NCBI GenBank assembly: GCA_002084765.1
Contig: NBMB01000029.1
Span: forward strand, 1 to 64,000
Reading direction: 5' to 3'
Origin: Candidatus Cloacimonetes bacterium 4572_55
GTDB lineage: Bacteria; 4572-55
DNA: 64,000 nt
Under the pieces are notes generated by a model that was not told the DNA's origin, made no database searches, and saw nothing but the letters and a program-made list of their open reading frames with translations. Position numbers and translations under genes: made by a program. How positions within the stretch are numbered: position 1 is the stretch's first letter; each line of letters opens with the position of its first letter. This document shows positions 36,684 to 45,197 of this stretch, piece by piece.

Positions 36684-37775
36684 CTATAACGTATCTCGCT
36701 CCGCGACGACCTTGATTTTTGTCTTGTCCTTTAAGCCGAATTGACCCACCACAATGACCCGGTCGGTATCTTGAAGCTCGGATAAGACCTCTATTTTTTC
36801 ATAATCCTGATAGCCGATGTTCAATAGAACCTTATGCGCGACGCTGTCTCTGACCACAAAGACATTCATCAACTCATTCTCATACACAACCGCGGTCTTG
36901 GGGATCAATAGCGTCGATTCATGAAGATCGGTGATGACATGCGCATTCACAAACATGCCTGGCTTTAGCGTATTATCCGGATTTTTGACCCCCACCGTGA
37001 CCTTAAAGGTGCCGGTGTTGGGATCGATCACTGGACTCACCCGTTTGACCCAACCTTGAAATTTCTTGTCGCCGAGATAATCGGACGTCAGAAAAGCGAA
37101 TTGACCCTTGACCACATTGTCCACCTCTTTTTCCGGGACATACACCACAGCGATAATCTCGTCCGTATTGCTGATCTGAAACAGCCGCGCCGAAGGTTGA
37201 ATTCGGTCGCCAGGACGGCAATGACGCTCGCCCACTACGCCGCTAATCGGCGATGTGATACGGGTATATTCCAGATTCAACTTTGCCTCTTCCCAACCCA
37301 CCCTGGCGATGTCAAGAGAAAATTTCGATTGCTCGAATTCTTCGCTACTGATCAATTCCTTTTGGTGCATCGCTTCCATTCGTCGGTGCGCGGCTTCCTG
37401 TTGCTGATATGTCAAGTGGGCTCGAGTCTCCGCCATTTTGTATGTTTCCGGCTCCATCTCCAACAACATCTGACCTTTCCTCACATAGTCGCCTTCCTCA
37501 ATATGAATTGCCGCCACCAATCCTTGAATTCGGGAGTAGACGTCCGCCATCCGCTCCGTTTCTAAATTCGAGCTGAAGAGAAGCGACGAGGAAATATCGC
37601 CTCGCATGACCGGAGCGGTTTCCACCGGAACCAGTTCTTCTTTCTCTTCCATCTCATCCTCATTTTTTTCTCCGGTCTCATGCGTGCCATTCGCCTGGGT
37701 TTGATCGCACTGAATCGTTGAAAACATCAACAAGCCGATCATCAATAATGTCAATAGTTTTGCATAAAATCTCAT
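36684..37775 (-). CDS. Periplasmic adaptor (membrane fusion protein) of the RND pump
   Basis: 363 residues from the ATG at 37775, preferred over a TTG six bases earlier because GGAG sits eight bases before it. The signal peptide ends at a Cys (FSTIQC), possibly a lipoprotein with an atypical lipobox, followed by a Glu-rich linker. The MFP order is visible: beta-barrel strand and lipoyl half (GLVAAIHIEEGDYVRKGQMLLEMEP), alpha-hairpin (MAETRAHLTYQQQEAAHRRMEAM), second lipoyl half (ITSPISGVVGERHCRPGDRI), beta-barrel and membrane-proximal domain. It bridges the inner-membrane RND subunits and an outer-membrane channel. It is the first gene of the operon; the next starts 154 bases downstream. Confidence 0.92.
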   Translation of the reverse strand: MRFYAKLLTLLMIGLLMFSTIQCDQTQANGTHETGEKNEDEMEEKEELVPVETAPVMRGDISSSLLFSSNLETERMADVYSRIQGLVAAIHIEEGDYVRKGQMLLEMEPETYKMAETRAHLTYQQQEAAHRRMEAMHQKELISSEEFEQSKFSLDIARVGWEEAKLNLEYTRITSPISGVVGERHCRPGDRIQPSARLFQISNTDEIIAVVYVPEKEVDNVVKGQFAFLTSDYLGDKKFQGWVKRVSPVIDPNTGTFKVTVGVKNPDNTLKPGMFVNAHVITDLHESTLLIPKTAVVYENELMNVFVVRDSVAHKVLLNIGYQDYEKIEVLSELQDTDRVIVVGQFGLKDKTKIKVVAERDTL

Positions 37776-38008
37776 GGTCAAAACTCCTTTCCATAAGGAT
37801 TTATAAAAAGCCTTCGATTATTTTCTACGTACGTAACGCGGAATATTACGAAATGGAATCAAAACAGGTTGCTAAGAAATTTCGGAATCCGATAAAAAGA
37901 TAAGCGAAAGATTTCTCTTCCCACCTAACTTTATATAGAGATTATCGACGAGTCACATTTTTTGGAACAAATTCCATCCTATCTGAATAATCCAGCGCAA
38001 AGAGACAA

Positions 38009-38050
38009 CTGATATAAAAACGCTGATATAAAAACGCTGATATAAAAAGG
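38009..38050 (+). repeat. Three 14-bp tandem repeats before the TrmH-type gene
   Basis: CTGATATAAAAACG occurs twice exactly and a third time as CTGATATAAAAAGG, ending six bases before the ATG at 38057. The last unit supplies the AAAGG ribosome site; each unit also contains a TATAAA that could serve as a -10 element. Confidence 0.9.
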
Positions 38051-38056
38051 AATCGA

Positions 38057-38887
38057 ATGCAATATATTGAAAGCCGAACCAATCCGCGTATCAAATGGCT
38101 GCGCTCTTTACAGTTGCGGAAAAATCGTGCGCGTGAGCAACTCTTCATAGCGGAAGGCGTCCGGCTATTGGAGGAGGCTTTGTATGCAGATAACCAAAAA
38201 GTTTTTCATACATTAGTCGTCTGCCCAGAGATCATTCGAGGAAAATCTCGCGCCTCGCAACTCATAGAGGCTCTACAAAAAAAAGCCCTGCGTATAATCC
38301 ACGTCGCGCCGCAGGTTATGAAAATTCTATCTGAGACCAAAACTTCTCAGGGGATTATGGCTGTTTTCCCGATTGTCCCGCGTCACGAATCGAGAGTCGG
38401 ATTGGGTCTGGTTCTGGACGGTATCCAAGACCCTGGCAATATGGGAACTATTCTGCGCACGGCATGGGCAGCGGATGTGACCCAGGTCTATCTGATAGGA
38501 GAAAGCGTGGATCCGTATCATCCAAAAGTTGTTCGCAGCGGCATGGGCGCGCATTTTCATCTCTCTATTTCGCTGTTTTCCGAATGGAATGAGATCGATT
38601 TTCAGCAGATTATCCGTCCCGGGACCCAAATTGTTATTGCCGACTCGCATGCCGATATTTCCTATCGAAAAGTCGAATGGAACTTAGATACGCTCCTGAT
38701 TATTGGCAGTGAAGCCCACGGAATTCGCTCCGCTATACTCGCGTCGGATCACCCGATTGTCTCCATAAAAATCCCCATGTCAAGCCGAGTTGAGTCGCTG
38801 AACGCCTCGGTTGCGGCAGGTATTTTGTTGATGGACGCGTATCGCTGCGCGGAGCAGAATCGATCGATGGAAAACCCCGCTACGTGA
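38057..38887 (+). CDS. TrmH/SpoU-family RNA 2'-O-methyltransferase
   Basis: 276 residues. An N-terminal substrate-binding domain (NPRIKWLRSLQLRKNRAREQLFIAEG) is followed by the SPOUT knot with all three motifs: LDGIQDPGNMGTILRTA, IGSEAHGI and IPMSSRVESLNASVAAGILLMDA. Such enzymes methylate ribose in 23S rRNA or tRNA using S-adenosylmethionine. The target nucleotide cannot be told; it is closest in style to RlmB/TsnR-like proteins. Its 3' end overlaps the convergent XdhC-family gene by eight bases. The leader carries three tandem repeats. Confidence 0.92.
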   Translation: MQYIESRTNPRIKWLRSLQLRKNRAREQLFIAEGVRLLEEALYADNQKVFHTLVVCPEIIRGKSRASQLIEALQKKALRIIHVAPQVMKILSETKTSQGIMAVFPIVPRHESRVGLGLVLDGIQDPGNMGTILRTAWAADVTQVYLIGESVDPYHPKVVRSGMGAHFHLSISLFSEWNEIDFQQIIRPGTQIVIADSHADISYRKVEWNLDTLLIIGSEAHGIRSAILASDHPIVSIKIPMSSRVESLNASVAAGILLMDAYRCAEQNRSMENPAT

Positions 38888-39875
38888 AATTATCCATTTG
38901 ATCCGATCTGTTTTTGACTGAAATCATTTCAGCCGCAATGCTTATGGCGATCTCCTCCGGCGTATGGCTGTGGATCGGTATGCCGATTGGCGCATGAACG
39001 CGCGCCAATAATTCTGGGGAAACTCCCGCATCAGAGAGCCGATTCATAATTGCCTTGACCTTTGACCGGCTGCCGAGCATCCCCAAATAGCGTAATTTTT
39101 TCTCGATAAGCCTTTGCAAAACTATTTCGTCGGTTCGATGGCTATGCGTGGCGATCACGACAAAATGGCAATTACTGTCCAGAAGATATTCTTGAACGCG
39201 ATCGTAGGAGACGATCCGTTTTTCGTCAGCGGACGGATTTTTCTCGAATGTAGGGACACCCTCTCGCTGCTCAAAGACGGAAATCTCAAAATCGAGCGAC
39301 GATAATACATGCGATAATGCAAGGCTGATATGTCCTCCGCCGATAATAAAACATCTGTTATGCAAGCCAATCCATTCTCGATACGCCCAAAAATGGGGAT
39401 CCTCGTCGTCATATTGCCAATAAAAGCGAGGGGTGCTTGTTTTCCGAGATATGGGAGAAATGCGCGCTCTATCCAGATCTAACTCTATCAAAATCGGGAT
39501 GTTATCGCGGATAGCGGAAAGGCATTGGTCAATGATCGGCAGGTGGTCTGTCCGGAATGGATAGAGGATAGCGGACTGTTCGCCCGAGCAGATCATACCC
39601 GAACTGTTTGGAGAGCGTTCGTCGTGAGAGAGAAATCGAGAGACAGGATCGCGCCCGTCACGCTCTGCTATTTTTTGGGCTTCCTCGGACAATTGAAACT
39701 CCATCTCTCCGCCGCCAATAGAGCCGACACTATTTCCGAGCCTATCGACAGCCATTTTAAAACCGACCCTGCCCGGATTCGATCCCCGACAACTTGTCAC
39801 AACGAGCAGTATAACAGGCTCTTCTCGCCGCAATTTTTCTTGAATAAAAGCAAATACGCGCGCATCTTTGTTCAT
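38880..39875 (-). CDS. XdhC-family molybdoenzyme maturation protein
   Basis: 331 residues from the ATG at 39875, where AAGGA lies eight bases upstream; a TTG at 39896 has no such site. The N-terminal XdhC domain has VTSCRGSNPGRVGFKM, GSIGGGEMEFQL and SGMICSGEQS. The C-terminal Rossmann domain has IIGGGHISLALSHVLSSLDFEI and VIATHSHRTDE. XdhC proteins bind and sulfurate molybdenum cofactor for xanthine dehydrogenase-type enzymes. It follows the dihydropyrimidinase gene by 29 bases on the same strand, suggesting a purine/pyrimidine-salvage operon. The molybdenum hydroxylase itself is not in the window, although mobA is at 62850. Confidence 0.88.
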   Translation of the reverse strand: MNKDARVFAFIQEKLRREEPVILLVVTSCRGSNPGRVGFKMAVDRLGNSVGSIGGGEMEFQLSEEAQKIAERDGRDPVSRFLSHDERSPNSSGMICSGEQSAILYPFRTDHLPIIDQCLSAIRDNIPILIELDLDRARISPISRKTSTPRFYWQYDDEDPHFWAYREWIGLHNRCFIIGGGHISLALSHVLSSLDFEISVFEQREGVPTFEKNPSADEKRIVSYDRVQEYLLDSNCHFVVIATHSHRTDEIVLQRLIEKKLRYLGMLGSRSKVKAIMNRLSDAGVSPELLARVHAPIGIPIHSHTPEEIAISIAAEMISVKNRSDQMDNFT

Positions 39876-39904
39876 CAAAATATCCTTTTCTGGCAATAAA
39901 TAAT

Positions 39905-41278
39905 TCAGGTTAGCAAAAGTTGACCCGCGGGAGAAGTTCCGACAAACTTTCCGTTCTCGATCAGGGACTTTCCTCTTAAGATTACATGTTCTATTTTCCC
40001 GGCAATCGGCTTTTGATCATAAGGAGACCAATCCGCAGCACCATGCAGTTTATCCGTGGAAATTTCGGAATCGATAGCCGGATTCCAGATAACCAAATCC
40101 GCGTCCTTTCCGATAGCGATTTCTCCCTTTCTGTCGGATATTCCGAAAATCGAAGCTGAATTTTTCGACAATATGTGTACCATCCTGGAAATCGAGATGC
40201 GTCCCTGGACAACCCCATACGTATATAAAAGTGGAAACAGTGTTTCCACGCCGGGCAATCCGTTTGGCGTTTGATAAAAATGCCCGTGCCCAATATCCTT
40301 TTGAGAAACGGTAAAAGGACAGTGGTCTGTGCCGACCGTATCGATATGACCGTCGGCAAGAGCTTGCCATAGAGCCTCGCAATCCTCCTGCCTGCGAAGC
40401 GGAGGCGAAGCGATATAATAATGCCCGTTTTTTTTTCGATAACTATCTTCGGTCAGCAACAAATATTGGGGACAAGTTTCCAGATAGATCTTGACGCCTT
40501 GCCTTCTCGCATTCAAAGCGCTTTCCAAACCGGCTCGGCTGCTGAGATGGACAATATATAAGCGGGCGTTCAGCTCGCCGGCGATGCGGGCGGCTTGCTC
40601 AATCGCCTTGGCTTCGGCTTCTGGAGGGCGGCTACGCGCATGATAGATAGGATCAAAACAGCCCTCGCTGACGTATTTTTTTGTCAGACGCTCGATAATT
40701 TCGTTCTCCTCGGCGTGAAGCATGAGTATGCCGCCGTGGGAATCGACCTGACGAAGAATTTCTCGAAACTGGGACAGCGTCGCCATCATACCCGCTTCCC
40801 GATATGTGGAAAATGTTTTGAAGCTGGAAAATCCTCGCTGGATCAATTTCGGTATCCGCTCCAAATGACGATCGGGGCAGTCAGTCACATTGATGTGCAT
40901 ACCGAAATCGACATGGGATTTCCCCGCGGCCGCGTCCAAACGGCGTTGCAAAGCATGGTCTAAGCTCTCGCCTTTGTCTTGAACAGTAAAGTCAAGTATC
41001 GTTGTCACCCCGCCAAAAGCCGCGGCAATGGAGCCGGAAGTAAAATCATCCGCAGAACGGGTCTCTTTGATCGGGATATCCATATGGGTATGGGGATCAA
41101 TAAATCCGGGAAAAATCATTTTCCACTCAGATTCGATGATTTTATCAGCTCTGTCTGTAATCTCCGGCGACAAGGCGACAATCTTTCCATCTTTCACGCC
41201 GATATCCAACTTTCGGACGATGGAATCAGCGACGACGTCTCCGTTTTTCACCACCAGATCAAACAAATTCTGCGCCAT
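39905..41278 (-). CDS. Dihydropyrimidinase / D-hydantoinase
   Basis: 457 residues, the family's usual length. Binuclear metal ligands are all visible: His63 and His65 in DPHTHMD, Lys154 in SSFKTF (the carbamylated lysine), His in LMLHAEEN, His in YIVHLSSR and Asp in GTDHCPF. The enzyme hydrolyses cyclic ureides such as dihydrouracil or hydantoins in the cytoplasm. It heads a two-gene operon with an XdhC-family gene. That pairing is seen in nucleobase-degradation clusters. Allantoinase is the main alternative, but the motif context fits dihydropyrimidinase better. Confidence 0.88.
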   Translation of the reverse strand: MAQNLFDLVVKNGDVVADSIVRKLDIGVKDGKIVALSPEITDRADKIIESEWKMIFPGFIDPHTHMDIPIKETRSADDFTSGSIAAAFGGVTTILDFTVQDKGESLDHALQRRLDAAAGKSHVDFGMHINVTDCPDRHLERIPKLIQRGFSSFKTFSTYREAGMMATLSQFREILRQVDSHGGILMLHAEENEIIERLTKKYVSEGCFDPIYHARSRPPEAEAKAIEQAARIAGELNARLYIVHLSSRAGLESALNARRQGVKIYLETCPQYLLLTEDSYRKKNGHYYIASPPLRRQEDCEALWQALADGHIDTVGTDHCPFTVSQKDIGHGHFYQTPNGLPGVETLFPLLYTYGVVQGRISISRMVHILSKNSASIFGISDRKGEIAIGKDADLVIWNPAIDSEISTDKLHGAADWSPYDQKPIAGKIEHVILRGKSLIENGKFVGTSPAGQLLLT

Positions 41279-41689
41279 AGACTTCTCCTTATCTCAGATA
41301 AAACTAAAAATTAAATATACCGTTGACACCGATATCAACAGAACTTGACTGGAAAATGAACAACATATTTCGGTTATATAAAAATATATATAAGTTACTG
41401 ATATTCAAGGATTATTCAACAATTTTCCAATGACTTTTTGCAATCTATGACGGCTTTTTTTATGGAATTCATTTTTTTATTGACAAATGTCTTTGGATAT
41501 ACTATTCTTTTGAATCCCGTCAGTACTTAGTAGGCGTTTAATATCCCCGCATCGACAAAAGGTTGCCGAGATAACTGTTGATCGGATAAATGCATTACGC
41601 GTTTAATAATTTATTTATTCACAATCACTTATAAGAGTTCAGAAATATAATTAATGAGCGGAATCGCTATTATATATGAGGAGGTTTAA
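41279..41689. other. AT-rich intergenic region between divergent genes
   Basis: The stretch separates the leftward dihydropyrimidinase gene from the rightward 41690 gene and should hold both promoters. A TTGACA and a TATACT occur near 41482-41505 but only 12 bases apart, too close for a standard promoter. A strong GAGGAGG site precedes 41690. I see no gene, repeat or RNA. Confidence 0.5.
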
Positions 41690-42064
41690 ATGGTTGGAAA
41701 AGTTGCCGGCGCAAATTCAATGGTGAAGTATCATGGAAAAATGATCCAAATTCAAAGCCAATTTACCCACCCAAACGTAGTGACGGTAATCATTATGAAT
41801 GGCCAAGTGAAGAAACGCTATGAAACCGATGTGGCGAAAGAGTTGGCGCAGGGCGATTCGACCAAGCTGATACAACGAATTTTACATAATCAGCATAAAG
41901 AAGTTGAATTAAAAATCCGCGCAAAAAAGAGGCAATACATGTCGAAAAATACATCTTCAGACGTCGAAGAAGAAGAGGTCAATCTGCCTGAAGAGCCCAA
42001 AGAGGATGAAAAACCAAAAAAGCGCGGTTTTTTTGATATCCTGTTCCGAAGGAAAAAAGGCTAA
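41690..42064 (+). CDS. Uncharacterised small protein with charged C-terminal tail
   Basis: 124 residues starting after GAGGAGG. Residues ~1-65 look like a compact alpha/beta unit (KMIQIQSQFTHPNVVTVIIMNGQVKKRYETD), followed by a coiled, basic segment, an acidic linker rich in Glu/Pro and a basic end KKRGFFDILFRRKKG. There is no signal peptide or membrane helix. I do not recognise the family. It is a single-gene unit closed by its own terminator and followed by the histidine kinase gene. Confidence 0.75.
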   Translation: MVGKVAGANSMVKYHGKMIQIQSQFTHPNVVTVIIMNGQVKKRYETDVAKELAQGDSTKLIQRILHNQHKEVELKIRAKKRQYMSKNTSSDVEEEEVNLPEEPKEDEKPKKRGFFDILFRRKKG

Positions 42065-42083
42065 ATTTAATCGATAAGTAACC

Positions 42084-42127
42084 AGGCGTCCGTTTATGGC
42101 GGTTAACTCGCTTCGGACGCCTTTTTT
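42084..42127 (+). terminator. Rho-independent terminator after the 41690 gene
   Basis: A 9-bp stem AGGCGTCCG/CGGACGCCT (42084-42092 with 42114-42122) with a 21-base loop, followed by a T run. It ends 14 bases before the GTG start of the kinase gene. Confidence 0.8.
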
Positions 42128-42141
42128 ATCGGGGTAAAAAC

Positions 42142-43893
42142 GTGAAATTTGAGAATTTTTTTATCAGGCAATTGGCACAATCGAATTCGCCAGATTCTTA
42201 TCTTAATAGCGAAACTATCCTGCGCATCAAGTGGCTCATGATCGTTCGGCTGATTACGGTAACAGGAATTGTTGGTATCGGCGTTGTTTTCCTGCGTTAT
42301 CCCGAATCTTGGGTATATCTAAAACCCTTCTCTATTATCGTGGTCCTCACATACATTTTAACATCTTTATATCTGATTGCCTTCAAAGTCGGTATATCCG
42401 TCGTTCCAATACTCTATGTCCAAATCATCTTTGACATTCTGTTGGTCAGCGCCACAATTCACGTCACAGAGGGCATTGAGAGTCAATTTTCCCTACTCTA
42501 TTTTGTCGTCATCCTGAATGGCTCAATCTTTCTCTCCTTGAGAGGCGGCTTAATCATCGCGACGGTTACCACAGTGGTGTACAGCACTCTGGTCGCGCTG
42601 GAGTTCACCAATCTTATCCCGCCCGCGCATCCGGTCGGCCTCCCCGGACAGATGGGCGTCTCAAAAGAGTATCTTCTGCTAAAGGTCTATCTGCATCTCT
42701 GCTTTTTCTACATACTTGCCTTTGTCAGCGGATTCCTTGCGGAGCGAGAAAAGCAGAAAGATAGAAAATTAGAGAATGCACAAGAAGAGCTGTCCCGTAT
42801 CCGCCTGGATACAGATGAGATTCTGCGCAACATGAGCGGCGGTGTGATCAGCATTGACCGCTTTGGTAGAATTGTTACTTTTAACAAAGCGGGAGAAGGT
42901 ATATTAGGTTATAAAGAAAAAAATATTCAGGGAAAATCCTGCCAGGATATTTTTCAAGACGATATTCCGAATTTTAGCCAATTTCTATTGACGAGTATGA
43001 GTGACGGGAGAGAGGTAACCCACTATGAAATGGATTTGGAACGAACAAAAAATATTATTCTTCCTCTGAGAATCAGCACCTCTATCCTAATCGGTGAAAA
43101 AAATTTCCGGCGAGGTTTGATCGCTGTTTTTGAGGATTTGACCGATGAGCGAAACCTCCAGGATCGTATTCGAAGATCGGAGAAACTCGCCGCTATTGGC
43201 GAACTCTCAGCCAGTATCGCCCACGAAATCCGCAACCCTCTTGCCTCCATCAGCGGGTCCGTACAATTTTTGATGACCGAGCTGGAATTGGCTGACGAAA
43301 ACGAACGCTTGATGAAAGTGATTGTCAAAGAATCCGAAAGACTCGGTCGCATCACCGGCGACTTCTTGACGTTTGCCCGCATAAAACCGGGTTCCATGCG
43401 AGTTTTGTCGTTACAGCAGGTTGTACAGGACATTATCGGACTGGTCAAAAACCATCCGAAAATGAGGTTGAACATTCAGATTGAATCTCATTTCCCTAAA
43501 AATCCGATTTATGTGAAAATGGACGACGGTCAGATCACCCAAACCGTCCTGAATATCGCTCTGAACGCCTTGGATGCGATGCAAGAAGTCCCTCAAGGGA
43601 AATTAAAATTCGAGTTGGTCGCCGAGAAACCCGACAAACAAACGCCCACCTTTTTCGCAAAGGAACCAACGGACCTGGGATCGGCAAAGCTGAGTATCTC
43701 GGACAACGGATGCGGTATCAGCGAGAAGAATAAGCGATTTCTGTTCAAGCCCTTTTTTACGACTAAAAAAAGCGGAACCGGTCTGGGATTGGCGATCGTG
43801 AACCGAATTATCGATAACCATGACGGCTGGATCAACGTGGATACAGAAGAGGGTGTCGGAACAACATTTAGTATAATTTTGCCCTTGATCTGA
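42142..43893 (+). CDS. PilS/NtrB-like membrane sensor histidine kinase with PAS domain
   Basis: 583 residues, GTG start. Six predicted membrane helices (res ~30-200) resemble the PilS input module. A PAS domain (~220-340; NMSGGVISIDRFGRIVTFNKAGEGILGY) follows. The HisKA box is LSASIAHEIRNPLASI with phospho-acceptor His361, and the ATPase has NALDAM, DNGCGI, FKPFFTTKKSGTGLGLAI. Such kinases usually pair with NtrC-type sigma-54 regulators; none is adjacent. The candidates in the window are 47690 (intact) and 58334 (damaged). mtnA follows after 27 bases and may be co-transcribed. Confidence 0.92.
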   Translation: MKFENFFIRQLAQSNSPDSYLNSETILRIKWLMIVRLITVTGIVGIGVVFLRYPESWVYLKPFSIIVVLTYILTSLYLIAFKVGISVVPILYVQIIFDILLVSATIHVTEGIESQFSLLYFVVILNGSIFLSLRGGLIIATVTTVVYSTLVALEFTNLIPPAHPVGLPGQMGVSKEYLLLKVYLHLCFFYILAFVSGFLAEREKQKDRKLENAQEELSRIRLDTDEILRNMSGGVISIDRFGRIVTFNKAGEGILGYKEKNIQGKSCQDIFQDDIPNFSQFLLTSMSDGREVTHYEMDLERTKNIILPLRISTSILIGEKNFRRGLIAVFEDLTDERNLQDRIRRSEKLAAIGELSASIAHEIRNPLASISGSVQFLMTELELADENERLMKVIVKESERLGRITGDFLTFARIKPGSMRVLSLQQVVQDIIGLVKNHPKMRLNIQIESHFPKNPIYVKMDDGQITQTVLNIALNALDAMQEVPQGKLKFELVAEKPDKQTPTFFAKEPTDLGSAKLSISDNGCGISEKNKRFLFKPFFTTKKSGTGLGLAIVNRIIDNHDGWINVDTEEGVGTTFSIILPLI

Positions 43894-43920
43894 CCTCGAG
43901 GCTGAAAAGGAAAAATAGAT

Positions 43921-45000
43921 ATGCGCCAAAAAATGCCTGAACCCATTCAATGGGAGATTGAGACCAATACGCTGCAACTGCTCGACCAAACTCGGCTGCC
44001 TGTGCGTATGGTCAACCTGACATGCCGGACGCATATCGACGTCTGCAGGGCGATCAAAAGGCTGAGTGTGCGCGGTGCTCCGGCAATCGGAATCGCGGCG
44101 GCTTACGGCGTGTCTCTCGCGGCTTTTCACGCAGGTCTGGAGACGGATGAGCCGGCGCAGAGAAATCAGATGATCCTGCACGCGATCCGAAAATTGTCCG
44201 AGACGCGTCCCACAGCTATGAATCTTTTCTGGGCTTTGAATCAAATGAAAGAGGTTCTTTCCGATCATAAAGACGCGCCTTCCGACGAACTGGCTTCTCT
44301 CCTGCTGCGCAAGGCATACCAAATCCACGAAGACGATCGGCACCGCTGCGAACAGATTGGCGAGCACGGGGTGGAACTTCTTCATGACCGATATAGAATT
44401 CTGACCCATTGTAACGCAGGGGTTTTGGCGACCGGCGGTATTGGCACCGCCTTAGCTCCAATTTATGTGGGGCGACAACGGGGGATGATATTTCATCTGT
44501 TCGTGGATGAGACCCGACCCCTGCTGCAAGGATCCAGGTTAACTGCCTGGGAACTGACGCAAGCAGGGATTGACGTGACGCTTATCTCTGATAATACAGC
44601 GGCTTATGCGATTCGAAAAAAAAATATTCAATGCGTGATTTTGGGGGCTGACCGAATCACGACTCATGGGGATGTGGCAAACAAAATCGGCACGTATAAT
44701 TTAGCGATCCTGGCTAAAGAGCACGCAATCCCGTTCTATGTCGCCGCGCCTCTCTCCACATTTGATCCCACAATCGCTTCTGGCGACGATATCCCTATCG
44801 AGCAACACGATGAAGTCGCTCTTACGGAGAGTTTTGGCAAACGGATGGCACCTCTACGAGTTAAGACGTTTGTGCCGGCTTTTGACGTCACTCCGCATCG
44901 ATACATCACCGCGATCATTACAGAAAAAGGGATTTTACGCCCGCCTTTCCGAGACGCAATCGCGCGTGTCAGAGCCGATTGCGATGGGGAATTTGGCTAA
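43921..45000 (+). CDS. mtnA: Methylthioribose-1-phosphate isomerase
   Basis: 359 residues. It has the eIF2B-like fold signatures VRGAPAIGIAAAYGVSLA, RPTAMNLFWAL, THCNAGVLATGGIGTAL (catalytic Cys164), DETRPLLQGSRLTAWEL, DNTAAYAI and LGADRITTHGDVANKIGTY (Asp244). It converts methylthioribose-1-phosphate to methylthioribulose-1-phosphate in methionine salvage. No other salvage gene is in the window. It follows the histidine kinase gene by 27 bases, and its 3' end overlaps the next minus-strand gene by four bases. Confidence 0.94.
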   Translation: MRQKMPEPIQWEIETNTLQLLDQTRLPVRMVNLTCRTHIDVCRAIKRLSVRGAPAIGIAAAYGVSLAAFHAGLETDEPAQRNQMILHAIRKLSETRPTAMNLFWALNQMKEVLSDHKDAPSDELASLLLRKAYQIHEDDRHRCEQIGEHGVELLHDRYRILTHCNAGVLATGGIGTALAPIYVGRQRGMIFHLFVDETRPLLQGSRLTAWELTQAGIDVTLISDNTAAYAIRKKNIQCVILGADRITTHGDVANKIGTYNLAILAKEHAIPFYVAAPLSTFDPTIASGDDIPIEQHDEVALTESFGKRMAPLRVKTFVPAFDVTPHRYITAIITEKGILRPPFRDAIARVRADCDGEFG

Positions 45001-45197
45001 TCTACTTCTCGATAATCAGCGTCTTCGACCTGATCGGAGTCAATATTATCCCATATCGAGCTATTCTTTTTCTTTTGTCTCGACCCGTTGATATGCGTAT
45101 CAGAGTTCGGGACTAAAACTGACGATAAAACTCCCCAAATCATCCGAACAACAATAAAAAAAACGACTATCCTAAGAACTTGGATCAATGTGGCCAT
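44997..45197 (-). CDS. Small single-pass membrane protein
   Basis: 66 residues. One N-terminal membrane helix (LIQVLRIVVFFIVVRMIWGVLSSVLV) is followed by a short basic then acidic tail. GGAGG lies eight bases before the ATG, which argues that it is real although short. It resembles DUF4834-type proteins of Bacteroidetes in layout, but I cannot confirm the family. It overlaps mtnA by four bases at the 3' end and the divergent methyltransferase gene by ten bases at the 5' end. Confidence 0.65.
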   Translation of the reverse strand: MATLIQVLRIVVFFIVVRMIWGVLSSVLVPNSDTHINGSRQKKKNSSIWDNIDSDQVEDADYREVD

